Position numbers and translations under genes: made by a program
DNA from: Ascidia mentula
Taxonomy: Eukaryota; Chordata; Ascidiacea; Phlebobranchia; Ascidiidae
DNA length: 64,000 nucleotides
Reading direction: 5' to 3'
Assembly: GCA_947561715.1 (NCBI GenBank)
Contig: OX387203.1
Coordinates: 19,344,001-19,408,000 of the forward strand
Shown: positions 30,276-41,800 of the stretch, piece by piece
Position numbering within the stretch: position 1 is the first letter of the stretch
How the letters are laid out: the number at the start of each line of letters is the position of its first letter
Notes under the pieces: generated by a model
Database searches by the model: none
Told to the model about the DNA's origin: nothing
What the model saw: the letters and a program-made list of their open reading frames with translations, nothing else

Positions 30276-31766
30276 TGCAACTTTATGGCCCAAAACAGTC
30301 TGATGTTTTATATTTTCGTATCACATACCGTAAACCGTGCAAAAAATTTTATCTGCTTCTCTATTATTGGGGAAAACCCGCAATGTAGTGACGTAATTTT
30401 GCCCAGAAGTACCGACGTAACATAAAAACCTCGCAATAATGTCATCCCGCCCCGAAAGCTTTAGACCCAATGTCGGAAATCCGAGGACATTATTAACATG
30501 GTATCTTTATTAAGTTGCCCTATAGGTACTTAGTATTCACCATTAAAACATGACAACGACCAACTTACTGACTGGAAAGCAAAGATTGCCATAAGACAGA
30601 ATGCAAAAAATAACTATCACAAAAATTTACGGACCCGAAAGCGAAAAATTAAATCCTAATAACTGAGTTTCGACTGTGTGTTGTCTTCATGCAGCTGCAA
30701 TTATTTTTTGCAAGTCCCTCAAATTGTTGGAAAGAAGCCAAACTGCCGCTAGGTGTAAAAATGTAGAGCGCCTTAAAGTGCGTGCATGTGACACGGAAAA
30801 TTAAATTTAAAAATAATTAAACTATGAAATGATCATTACTTTCAAAAAAAGTTTACGGAAAAAGTAGCTTGATACGGCCACAGGTCTTAGAGATACAGCT
30901 GATCAATTGTGTAAGCTGCATACAGATGGCTACTGTTTCGACCTATACATACTTTGTCAGTTGTGGTTTAAGTTCACTATTACTGTAAAATCCGCCACAA
31001 TCAACCACCAATATATTTTTGCAATGTGCTTAGTTCGTAACTACAAATATTAGAATCATCAGGTGAGGTTAAAGTTATGACATCACACCTAAAACAACAT
31101 TCAATGTATATATTCCGAAATCTACCGTTTTTTCCAACGCCACTTGTGCGTGACACAGGTGGAAACTTCACGTTTGCAAAATTACAATATCACACCTAAA
31201 ACGACGTTATGTGATATCTCTGAGCGAAGAAACACACAATCCCAATCTTATTGACGAGTAATGTCGTTGCTGCTGTACCGTTTGGTTTGCCATTTTGCCA
31301 ATCAAAGACAAATAAGCCTTTGGTTTGTGACGTCACAGTGACATATTTTTGTATGATGTCACACATTGCTCTGACCTGTATGGTAACGTACATTTTTTCG
31401 ACGCGAATCCCTTGATGTCAATTTCGCTACAGCGAAAAATGTTTACGAATATTGGTCGCCGTTACTTTTCGTGCAGTTTTCCACATTTTTTAGTTGACGT
31501 AGAACTGTAAAACTTTGGAAGTATGTTTTATTGTAGATGTACCTTTAGTTTTACGCAAAATTTCCATGACCGTGTCATATGCACTTTAAACACTCAATAT
31601 TAAGGGTTTAATTGTGAGATAAGGTTAAATTAAACATGATATTTCTATGCGTCGTTGACAAGTGTATATTCTTAGTTTACATTTTTAAGAAGCAACTCTT
31701 GCCATGAAGGTAAGATTATTCTGTTTGAGATAGAATAGACCCACAGTCTTCTTCCCTATCGATCAC

Positions 31767-31834
31767 GTGGTCGGTAGGTCAGTGTGTAGAGCAAGCTGTG
31801 CGCAAGATCGCGAGTTCAAATCTCACCGGACGCG
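31767..31834 (+). pseudogene. tRNA-like sequence in copy A
   Basis: The text GTAGGTCAGTGTGTAGAGC resembles a tRNA D-arm with A box, and GCGAGTTCAAATCTCAC resembles a T-arm with B box. The flanking seven-base strands can pair six of seven with wobbles. The region between the arms is about six bases too short for an anticodon arm plus variable loop, so this is not a working tRNA. It is a tRNA-derived relic or the head of a SINE. It is repeated at 54194-54261 in copy B. Confidence 0.5.
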
Positions 31835-33082
31835 TGATGTCTCTCCACAAATTGCCGATGAAAATTGGCTTTAATTCAACTTGGCTGTGATGTTGTTTAA
31901 AGCTAATTGTTATTTTTGCGGTGGAAATGGTCTTATATGTTCAATTACAAAACCATAATAAAGTGCTGTGAAGTTTTTTGTAAATATATCCTTTCCACCG
32001 CAAACCTATGTCTCAACGTCACAAAAAATCAAATATTGTCAGTATTAATTCCAATAAAATCTGAGGTTTATGCTATTACTATGGATAAATTATTTATATT
32101 AATTATCAAGTACCGAAGAAGAGTTTGTTTCTTGCACATGTGACGTAACAAACATACAATTGTTACATCACATGACCTACGCTACTCAACATTTTATTTA
32201 AAAGAAATGTAAAAGCGATCGACTCAGGTTTCTTTGGTTTGAGTCTCAATTTATGCCGATGGTTTTAACTTTTTCATCATTATAATTTTAAAAGACATCT
32301 TTTAATGCAGTTTTTTAACCCCAAATATCGCTGTGTAAGTGTTAGCGGTTGAATTATCGAATGAAATCATTGAGAATTCTATTAGTTGGTTGTGTTAGAA
32401 AACCTCGAGTAATTAGCGATTTAAAATCGTTTTAATTCTAATTATCCAACTTGAATCGAGAGCGTAAAAATACACAAGGGAGTGATCGACCTTTCAACAA
32501 TTAACCAGTCTCTGTCGCCGCTTATTTAAACGCGTCCAATTGTCATTCATTCTTATTCACGGGCCATTGTTTCTGATGTGTTGGTATTTGTTACAGGAAA
32601 GAACGAACTTCTGGCAATAACAGAAATGAATGTTTGATTTCTGGTAAGTTTTACCGAAACCAATAGATGGAAATATGTGTGGGGACTGTTGGTGTTTATC
32701 TGCATATTTTAATTAGTTATAAGTCGACTTATTGTAATGTCGTACTTAATATCAAACATAATGTAGATATTCCGGTACAAAACTACGAGATACAAATGAT
32801 AAAACGGCAGAAAACATGTTGTTGTAACTGTGTTGGAAATATGTGAACGAAATATACGTTGAAATTAATACAACGAGGGATGAAGCGAAATTTCGATTTG
32901 TCGCTTGAATCTCGCGCAAGTACAGGAGGGTTAACAACACCTGTATATTCATAACGTTTGATTGGTAATGCACAGAGTAAGTGGCGAAACGTTGTGAGGA
33001 TTTAAAGTGGGAATAATTACGTAGAAATCCCACTCGTTGTTTTGAAGTAGAGGATTATCCTCTGCGTGAAACCCAAGTTAAA

Positions 33083-33164
33083 ATGACGTCATTCCACAAC
33101 TTGTTGTACCTGAATTCTCTGGCGAGTCCGATGTTAGCCATGAATGGAACCGGGAATTTCACAG
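33083..33164 (+). pseudogene. Orphan duplicate of Dmbx-like exon 1
   Basis: This 82-bp piece matches exon 1 of the Dmbx-like gene (55718-55799), including ATG, reading frame and the following GT donor. The product starts [16 protein letters not shown], as in copy B, with one replacement near the end (ML for IL). The homeobox exons that should follow are absent from copy A, so this exon has nothing to splice to. I treat it as part of a broken gene duplicate. Confidence 0.8.
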
Positions 33165-34387
33165 GTTTGTGGACATCAATGTGTTTTGGTAAAGTTGGCG
33201 CAGTAATTGAAATTGGAACATTAGTAAGTGTTTGGTTTTAACACAACAAGAATACCGTGAGATTTTGTGTAAATTGCTTTACGGCGGCACAAATTATTCA
33301 GTTGTAAATTCCATGAAGAAATTTGTTTGTTCACAAAAAAAGTGAAATGATTGCGTTTACCAAATTCCAACCATTTTATAGCCGAAAAACTGTGACTCTT
33401 TCGTTTGAAACAACTCGTTTAAACCATTCACAAAATAGCTGGCTTCTTGCCAAAATTATTATTGTGTTACAGCAACATCAACGCAATTTATATTTTTCCC
33501 AACTTTCATCTGTTCAGACTTTATGTGAAAAATCAACAAGATTTCAGTGTTGTTTAGTGTTAGGTGGAGGATTAACGGTTAATGAGGCGCTAAGTTGAAC
33601 AAAGTGAGTGTGCTTGTTGAACTCCAACAGACCACTTTAAAGTAGTGACGCCTTTTAAAGGTTTCTTCATAGTTTTTATTACCGATAAAAGTTGCGGGCA
33701 AATTCTTGTTAACCACTCGGTCACCTGGTTTGTTGACCTGGATGCTCATATTGAAATCGACAAAAGCGTGACAAAAAGGTCGCCCTAATTGTTAGGCATC
33801 TGCTTGCTTGCAACAGAAGTTGACACACAATCATTGCAACCCAATGTAAAATAGTCGTATATAACTCTATGATGGAAATCAACCAAACTCCGTATTCATG
33901 TTTCCGACTTCGCGTCATAATGAGTATGACGTCACAATGCTGCAAATGAAGATCGGCTAAAAATGCATTGATTTAGATGGGAGTTGTGCAATAAAACGGG
34001 TGTAGAGCTGCGGTAAATTATTTTGAGGGATATTTTATGTTTAAATCAATCAGAAATTGTCGAGATATGTGAGTACCGAGCACAAAAACGAAATTTTTAT
34101 TCAGGGTTAGTTTCTACAGCTTCACTGCAAAGACGATATGACGTCACAGGCGTATATTTTACTTAGACCGATTGTTTCCTTTATCGGTGTCCCAAAATAT
34201 TTTATGCTGAGTTTCTTACAACAATCCTCTGGTTGGAAACCACCCTCACCATATTAGGGAATTACGTGATTTTAAAACGCTTGAGGGAATCCGAACACGT
34301 GTGTAACCTTTGACCTTGTGTCATAATGTCCCGACATCACCAGCCATCACTACTGTTACAACACATTTACAATAAGACAGCATTCTT

Positions 34388-34429
34388 GATGGCCACTGTT
34401 TCGACCTAAAAGGTCTCATCAGTGCAGCT
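34388..34429 (-). ncRNA. Hammerhead-ribozyme-like core, partial
   Basis: On the minus strand: AGCTGCA, then CTGATGA, then a GACCT/AGGTC hairpin with a three-base loop, then GAAACAG. This matches the 5' half of the type I hammerhead layout (stem I strand, CUGANGA core, stem II, GAAA). The 3' part that should close stem I has been replaced by unrelated sequence, so this copy is incomplete. Confidence 0.55.
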
Positions 34430-34810
34430 GGTGTGACTATAAGACGAACTTTGCAGACCAAACGGCCAAGCAAAGACTTCCACTTTGTGGTGACTATACA
34501 GTCACCGTCATCCGTTGGGCACCAAACTAGGTGCAACCTTACGGAGCAAACAAGGTGGAAACACTACGGCCAAGCAAGCTTAACCAATAGTGCCGTCAGG
34601 CCCCGTGTCACAATAATCATATGATAAGCAATGTGGAGCCAATAATATGAATTTGTGTATAAGCTGCAGACAGATGGAACATGTTCGTCTCTGTTGTTTG
34701 GAACTCAGTATAGGGTACCCAACGGATCGACGTTGACCGGACAGGTACCACAAAGTGGAAATTAGTGTGCCCACTAGTGTAAAAGCTAGCACAGCAGTGC
34801 TACAGTCAAC

Positions 34811-34868
34811 AGCTGCACTGATAAGACCTCACAGGTCGAAACAGTGCATGTACTCCCTGTCTGCAGCT
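34811..34868 (+). ncRNA. Hammerhead-ribozyme-like sequence, near complete
   Basis: All parts of a type I hammerhead appear in order. Stem I strand AGCTGCA (34811-34817) is followed by the CTGA core, stem II GACCT-CAC-AGGTC (34825-34837), GAAA (34838-34841), stem III ACAG/CTGT closing a 12-base loop, C at the expected cleavage position (34861), then TGCAGCT (34862-34868) pairing perfectly with the first strand. One conserved core position departs from consensus, so activity is doubtful for this copy. PLEs are known to carry hammerheads in their terminal repeats, which fits the PLE debris around it. Confidence 0.6.
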
Positions 34869-35416
34869 CTCCAATATCATGGCTTTTTTGCACATACGTT
34901 TACATTTTTGTCACAACAAAACGCATAGTTGGACTATTGTGCAAGATGTATTGTATGCAAATGTTTACCTTGACAGTTTTAGGAGAAAACTACGAACATC
35001 TGTGCATTCGACGACAACTGCAAGATGTTCGGTTACTTTACGAGGCCGTGCGGGAGATGATGCACTGTGGCTCGACCAGTTCAGTTAACAGTTCCTTTCG
35101 CTTATGTATATCTGTTTCTAATTACATGTAAAGTACATAATTGTGTATAAATACTCTGTCAGCAAATGCGTTTATGTCGTATCGGGATTTATCGCACGAA
35201 CAATTCTTCGTTTTACAAAAAAGTTATAAGAAGATTTCTTTATTTCAAACATAAACGTACACGTGACCAAACTTGTGCGAGTAAGTTTGCCGGCTAAAAA
35301 TCCAAGCCAAACAACCAATTAGTGATGAGACTAAACAGCCCCCTTCTACCCCTGGGTACCAAATTTGAAGTAACTTATCCATAAGCAATAGAGCCAATAA
35401 CGTTTTTTTTCTAGTT

Positions 35417-35461
35417 AGCTGCAGATAGATGGCCATTGTTTCGACCTGCTAGGTGTCATCG
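35417..35461 (-). ncRNA. Hammerhead-like motif, degenerate
   Basis: Minus strand shows an AGGTCGAAACA segment, the ATGGCCAT loop and a terminal CTGCAGCT, as in the fuller copies. The core and stems II and III have drifted. It lies inside the left repeat of the degraded PLE. Confidence 0.4.
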
Positions 35462-36774
35462 CAAAACCACTTCGAACAGCGCGAAGATCATCACAAAATG
35501 AATAGATTTTGTGGCGATATTTCATGTGTCTGGAGCTGCAAGTTAATCGATGAACAATCCTTTGGAATATTCCACAGGCCCCTTCGTTGTCCACGAACCC
35601 CAATTTGATTCTAAGATGAAATCAGGGGAGGAAACCATTGACAAGCGTTCCACTGCAGCACGCGTGGTAAATACTCATGACAGGTGAAATGATTCACCAG
35701 CTCACATTTCAACATTTGTCAATGAATTTAATGTGTTATACAGTTCGTCATTGCAGTGAATCACCTACAACAACAATATCTGGACCAAATTACTTTGGTT
35801 CGTGGCGTATATAATGAAGCAACAAGCAGATTTTATTGTGAAAAATCGATTTCGCTTATTTAAGCATCGTCAGTTTCTGCAAAAATTACGTAGTAGTAAT
35901 AGTAAAAGCAATAAAATGCACACAAAAATCGCCCTTGCAACTGAGAGTCTTTTCTTTACGCCATTACCTCAAGCTCACACTGTGAACTACAGTGTAGTAG
36001 CGAACCTATAGTAGGTGATAGCAGCGATAAGGAAAAAGACACGCTCACACGTGACGGTAAAAACCTGAAGTACAAATGAGTGTTCCTGGAGCAATGAATA
36101 CGACTGAAAATGGGAAATAATTAGTAAAAGGTAAATTCGAAATGCAATAAAAATTAACTAATTCCCGGTAAAATCATTTTCTGAATGTTTATAGATGCTT
36201 GCGTCATATGAAGCCATTTGGCCTCACAAACATGTGAAGACTTTGCCGTCGGTTGTTGAACGAATGTCACTAAGAAACAGGTTTCAATGTATGGGCACCG
36301 AGCTGGTGTACCGTGTTTGGAAGTGTGATGGTAAAGAAGGTGATTGTGATGAGTAACAACAATCGTGTATCTTCGAAATGTTTTCCTGATTTTTATAGAT
36401 TGAATTATTGGTACTTGTAGCATTGTTACTCTGACGAAACCTGGTTGTTCGGAACGGCGTTGATTGTCGGCAACTCACTGAACTTTATCGATTGTTTGCT
36501 TCTACCCAAATTGTAACTTAATTGAAATTTGAAACAAAAGCAGTACACGGGCGACGAACATCAATGGAGGTTGTTGAGTTGCTTTACATATTTTTAATTT
36601 TGGAAATTCTTCAGCAGACTTGTTCATGTAAGTGTGCCCGAGGCTTGTTGGTCGCTGTATTGTTCGACCATGTTCCAAATTGTTTTTTTTTCTCGTTTAT
36701 GAAGCAAAACCTCGCAAAACCACTTTTGCATAAAAACTGAGATTTCCGAACTATACATCCTGCATTATAAAAAA

Positions 36775-38305
36775 AGTTCATAAATTCTACTGATGTTATC
36801 TTGACAAATATCCACTACCCACTAGTGGAGTGATTTCCGTAACACGGCACCTATGTTGAAACCACCCACTGTATTCATCTTCCTTATGTGCTATTAGGTT
36901 GGGAATAAACAAGCCTTATAGAGGGGATACTATCTCTGAACGTACATGAATTAACTAATAGTTTCAGGTCGGAAATCCTTCGAAATTTGAAACGATGTGT
37001 CGCATAAAATCGCTTCACGCCGTAGGCAGCATGAGCATAAAGTGGTATGACTTGTTTTCGGATCTTGTACCGGTGATGACGAATTACAGTTGGTAATTTT
37101 CAAACTTTCTTTATTTTGCTAATATTAAACGACCTCTAGACCAACGCTGTTATGTTACAGTGATAGAATTTCTCCAGATATTCTCGATTAAACCAATATT
37201 CTGTACCAAATCTTTAAGCGAACGGGAGAATACTTGTCACAACTAAACGCATAGTTGGAATGATTGTGGAAGATGGCCCGACAATTTAACAAGAAAACTA
37301 CGAATATTTGTGTGTGCCGTAACTGTGCTGCGCAAACGGTGCGGTGTTCGGTTACTGTGGGAGGTTGTGTGGGAGGTTGTGTGGGAGATGATGCACTGTG
37401 GCTCGACCAGTGCAGTTCACAGTTACGTGCAAACGCTATGGATGTCGGTTGCTAATTACATGTAAAGCACGTAATTGTGTATATATATACTCTGTTGGCG
37501 GGACCAACTTTTGTGTGTAAGTTTGTTAAAATCTTGCCAGCCAAATATCCAAACAAAATTTCCTATTTGTGTTTACTAGACAGTCGCCCTCAACCCTTGG
37601 GAACCAAATTTGATTTAATCCATCAATAAAAAATGGTGCCAAAACGTTTTTTCTAGGTAGCTGCAAACAGATGGCCATTGTTTCGACCAGCTAGGTCACA
37701 TTTCAAAACCACTTCGAACAGCGCGACGACCATCACAAGTATACCAGATTTTGTGAAAACATTTCATCTGTCTGGAGCTACAAGTCAGTCGATGAACAAT
37801 CCTCTGGACAATCCTCGAACCCCAGTTTGATTCTAGGATGAAATCAGAGCGGAAAGCATTGACAGGCGTTCCACTGTAGCACGCGTGGTAAATATTCATG
37901 GCACGCCAATCGATTTACCAGCTCACATTCCAACATTTATCAACGTATTCAAACGATCATATGCCAGTTCGCCATGGCAATAAATAAGATACAATATAAA
38001 ATCTTGACCATTTTGTTTGTGGACAAGTTGGAATCCAGCCATGGTTTTGAAATGCATTAAATATGTATAAGTTTGATATGAGTACGAGTTGTTCTTTGCG
38101 ACTTGCACGCAAAGTCAAATTTTGAGAATGAAAACCCTATTTTGGAAATAAAAGGAATTTAGTGGGAGTTCTTTACAAAGCGTTTGTCTTAAAAGTTATC
38201 CTCATGTTATCTGCACGAATATCCAACATCCACCAGTGGATTGATTTCTGCAACACGGCATCTACGTTTACACCACCCACTATATTCATCTTCTTCATAT
38301 GTTTA
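36775..38305 (+). repeat. Diverged direct repeat pair, about 125 bp
   Basis: The segment 36775-36900 recurs at 38185-38305. Shared landmarks are CACTAGTGGA/CACCAGTGGA, ACACGGCA.CTA.GTT, CCACCCACT and TATTCATCTTC. They flank the right-hand repeat of the degraded PLE, so the duplicated unit is larger than the terminal repeat alone. Confidence 0.55.
37659..37701 (-). ncRNA. Hammerhead-like motif, degenerate
   Basis: Minus strand shows a GACC/GGTC hairpin, GAAACA, the TGGCCAT loop, CTGTTTGCAGCT. It corresponds to the motif at 35417-35461 in the paired repeat, about 2.2 kb away. The CTGA core is not preserved. Confidence 0.4.
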
Positions 38306-38847
38306 TGTTTTGAGAACATCGATTTGCTATGAAGAGTAACAACTATCTTATATTTTAGAAATGTTTACCACAGATGTTATGCAAAGTTGCATCATGAGTA
38401 GATCATGATAAAAACCACCTTACATGTAACCAACTCAGTCACAAGTCATCATTTTAAATCTATTCCCCGTATCCAGTTCTGTGGTTTAAGTTCCACCAGT
38501 TATGCGGTACAAAGAGCTGTCATACCGACGTCAGCCTTTCTTTGTGATGATAGAAGGATATGGCAATTATATACGTCATTTCCTATTTTGCACAGACGCC
38601 CATAGTAAAGACAGACGTCTGTAGTGAGCATTGCGGTTGCGTTTGTCATCATCACCTGGCAAATGAGGTTTATCATGAGTGAAACGTGATTAACAAAACG
38701 CAGAAGTCGTAAAATATTGATTTCCATGGAAAATTTGTTTTTCAGTCTCAAATGTTCTGTTTTAACTACACGTTTGTTAAAACAGCTTTTATATATGTAA
38801 TATATTTGCTGTACTTGTAATACAAAGCTACACCTGCTCATACAAGA

Positions 38848-41800
38848 ATGTCCGAAAGACAAACAGAACAAGCCGATGCACAAAATATCCATACAGAGGT
38901 GAGGTTGTTGTTCTGGGATATCGAGATTTGCCCGTAATTATCGACACCGAATATGACTGGTAATGTACCAGTTTAACTTATCTCGTCCAATCGGATCCGT
39001 ATAATTATGAATCGAATCCAATCGCGTAATTTGGATCTGAAAGCGTCCTGACTGCAGTTGAAGCGCACCCAAAAACTCTGTTAAAAAACACAACGTATCG
39101 AATGGAAATAAAAATGTTTGAAATGTACTGCTCTTTTGGCATAAAATATACGCACTGTATTTATTCGACGTAATATCACGACCTATTGCTAAACGACTGA
39201 AAAAGCATCGCCGTGACGTCGAATCGAAAGATGTCAGCAAGACTGCGTTGGCCAATCATGCGGTGACACTGCGACACGAAGTTGCCTTCGATAAAGTCCA
39301 AGTTCTGGAAAAGGAGTTGGATTACACCAAGCGGCTCTTTCTTGAGTCGCTTCACATTCACAAAAACAGTGGATGCTTTAACGACAAAGAACAATGTGTT
39401 TACTTTCAGGCAGTTTATAACAATTTGTTGCAATTGTTGCGCCTCCAGCAATGTTTTTGTTTTGGCCATGTAATCTGACAAGCGGTGTCAACCTGTTACT
39501 TTTTTCTTTTTGTTTCCCTGCATGTTTTAGTGTAGTTGAAATTGCGGCATCAATACCTGATGAAGTCTCACCGCATGACAGACGAAACGTCGAATAAATG
39601 TAGTATATTTTATGCCAGAAGAGCAGTACATTTCAAATTGCAATATGCCTGGCAGCAACAGGCATTTCATAAAAATGTTTGATGCAACTAGTTTCGTACT
39701 CACATACACTTTTGACTGCTGGTAATACTGTTTTCATTGCAGAACCTTTACCTTGGTGAAGTACACCAACATTATGATGTACATCAACACAATTACCCCC
39801 AACCAGCAGCATCACCAGCTAACACTGCTCCACTAACCAGTGTTCAACAAGGTACTAAATCTTTACTTTTCTGAATGTAACAATTTTAAAAACATCAACA
39901 TCCGGCTTTTATAACTTGAAAGTAGAACATGAAAATTATTTTGTTGCAAAATCATCCATCCCATGACCATCAACAACCTTTATTTTCACCAATATTATTT
40001 ATAAATAATATAACGACCAAAGCTTATTGGTTTAAACGCCACACATGTAGGCCTGCGCTTACAGTCTGCCTATAGCGTGTTTACGTAAGTACCAACGACA
40101 GGTACGATTCGTCAGAAATCGCAGCCAAGTCTCATGATATGCATTGTGAATGCATGGTGCACTGAATGTACAACGAACACTGAATCGTTAGCAGATACGG
40201 TATTGAAGCAGTGGAGAATTGATGAAACACCAAACGTCAGTAACAAGTCAGTAAATGAGTTAATTGAGTCAAACAAAGGCGCACTCAGAATATAAAACAT
40301 TTTCCAAATTAACGATTCAGTTTTTTAATTTCAAAACTAACAAACCACAGGAGATGCCTAAAGACAGGCCCTCACATCATAGCAAACTGTAACAAATCAT
40401 CACAAATATTTCAACAAGTTATAAATTTCATTTAAATTAACGATTACTGCGATAATTTTCCGCCGGTAAACAAGCGAGCATTGCGAGACAGATGAATTCC
40501 ATGACGTAATGCAAGCATAACAAACACGGCTTCATGTTGCAGTCTGGTTGCTCAATATAGTTACTTTTATGTACGTAACAACTCCCAGTTAGAAGTATTT
40601 AGGAACACTATTGGAACGTTTCCGCAATAAGTTGTGGTTGGCGTTGTTGAATGTGAAGCGACTCCATCAGCAGGAGACGATATTGGTCTCTTTGCGGATT
40701 GTTGAACTTCACTTTGCTGGAGGCCCAAACAAATTATTGCAAACACTCAATATTTTCTTTCCGAAAGCTTTTTTCCAACGCCATTTGTTGTGCGTTATAT
40801 TGTAATTTTGCAAAAACTTGTGCAAACGCACCTGTTATAGCTGGAGGTTCAGACAAACTAGAAGCTTCAAATTTGGTTGGAAAACACAATTTGCATGATG
40901 CACGTGGGGCAATGGTTACGAACTATCCACAACCTTTTCACGATATCACCACACAGCAGCGCGACTAACAAGAATTTATTTTCTTCCTCCAATATAGGAA
41001 GCATGGGGAAACAGCAAGGCGAAAACTTAGTAGCCAGCCGAAAACCATCCCTCTTTTTGGTGATTTTTCATTGATCCGTTGGATCTGCTTCTCAGTGCTC
41101 ATTTACAGCTCATTACTCGTATATTAAACCAGGTTTATCAACAAATGTAGTGGGCTGGCTGGCAACAAATGTTTTTTATAGTTTAAAGAATCACACACCT
41201 CCTATAGCTGGGTGCTCAAATAAATTATAACAAAATTGGCGTGACGTACACGGGCATTGTGACGTATTAACAAAAATATGTCCCCATTACTTTAATTGTG
41301 GATTGTTTAAAGGACATTTCCTCCATCCTTTCAAAGAACAGCGTTTCGTGTAACCACAATCCGTTATTATGATTATCATAAACTTGCCCAAATAATATAA
41401 ACGAGTGAGAAATCTATCAAAAAGAGGAAAAATTCAAGATTGTAACCCACATACGTGCAGGCGACGCACAGGTCTTTTTTCCATGAAAGGTGATGCATTC
41501 TCTCGTTTCCTTCCCGCCCTTGTACGAGCACTAACGAGATGTTCTCGGCATTCCATTTTCCGTACCGACTTCCGCGCTCATAAACGACTCGTTAATATCA
41601 GGTTTAGTGAGCTCGGTGGTTTAACGAACGAGGAACTTCTCATCATGTCGCACTTGAACATATTTCGTTAATTCCGTTCGCCAAACAACAGTCGGTCAAG
41701 ATTTTAACAAACATTCGACCACTTCCCTGCTAAACCAAACCAGGACATTGAAATTTCTTACATCAATTGGGTTTGTCGCACATACTTAGGTTGGTATTGA

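Larger units (their letters stand above)
29989..34105 (+). repeat. Segmental duplication copy A (of 51802-57798)
   Basis: From CCCTTGTAGTTGATCATACG onward this segment follows 51802-57798 almost base for base, with scattered substitutions and small indels. Relative to copy B it lacks about 740 bp (52737-53480), about 175 bp before exon 1, about 475 bp (56162-56636) and about 620 bp (56843-57466). The last two gaps remove both homeobox exons of the Dmbx-like gene. It retains the upstream region, a tRNA-like sequence and exon 1. It is best read as a decayed partial gene duplicate. Confidence 0.9.
34890..37990 (-). mobile_element. Degraded Penelope-like element with paired terminal repeats
   Basis: Two diverged direct repeats, 34890-35780 and 37230-37990, share the same order of landmarks: ACGCATAGTTGGA, a GATGATGCACTGTGGCTCGA block, AATTACATGTAAAG, a hammerhead-like motif, then CCACTTCGAACAGCGCGA. 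Between them, 36154-36300 on the minus strand encodes a piece (VCEAKW, TQASINIQKMI) that matches the C-terminus of the endonuclease half of the 48-50 kb PLE. Both hammerhead-like motifs are on the same minus strand as the coding piece. PLEs often have terminal repeats in this arrangement. The copy is old, heavily broken and mostly deleted. Confidence 0.6.

Noticed and set aside
31196-31393. 65-codon minus-strand frame also present at 53619-53816
   Set aside because: Shared because the whole segment is duplicated; nearly all differences change amino acids, as expected without coding constraint.
31767-31834. Functional tRNA gene
   Set aside because: The middle is too short for an anticodon arm and variable loop.
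32752-33033. 93-codon minus-strand frame, also in copy B
   Set aside because: The copy B version is altered by an insertion and shows no family motif; probably chance.
36565-36630. Possible signal-peptide exon (MEVVELLYIFLILEILQQ) followed by GTAAGT
   Set aside because: No downstream exon could be found and it lies between PLE fragments.
38500-38892. 130-codon minus-strand frame overlapping NLR exon 1
   Set aside because: Antisense to a phase-supported exon, no domain.
41405-41671. 88-codon frame upstream of the NACHT exon, considered as an N-terminal NLR exon
   Set aside because: No good phase-1 donor and no recognisable domain.
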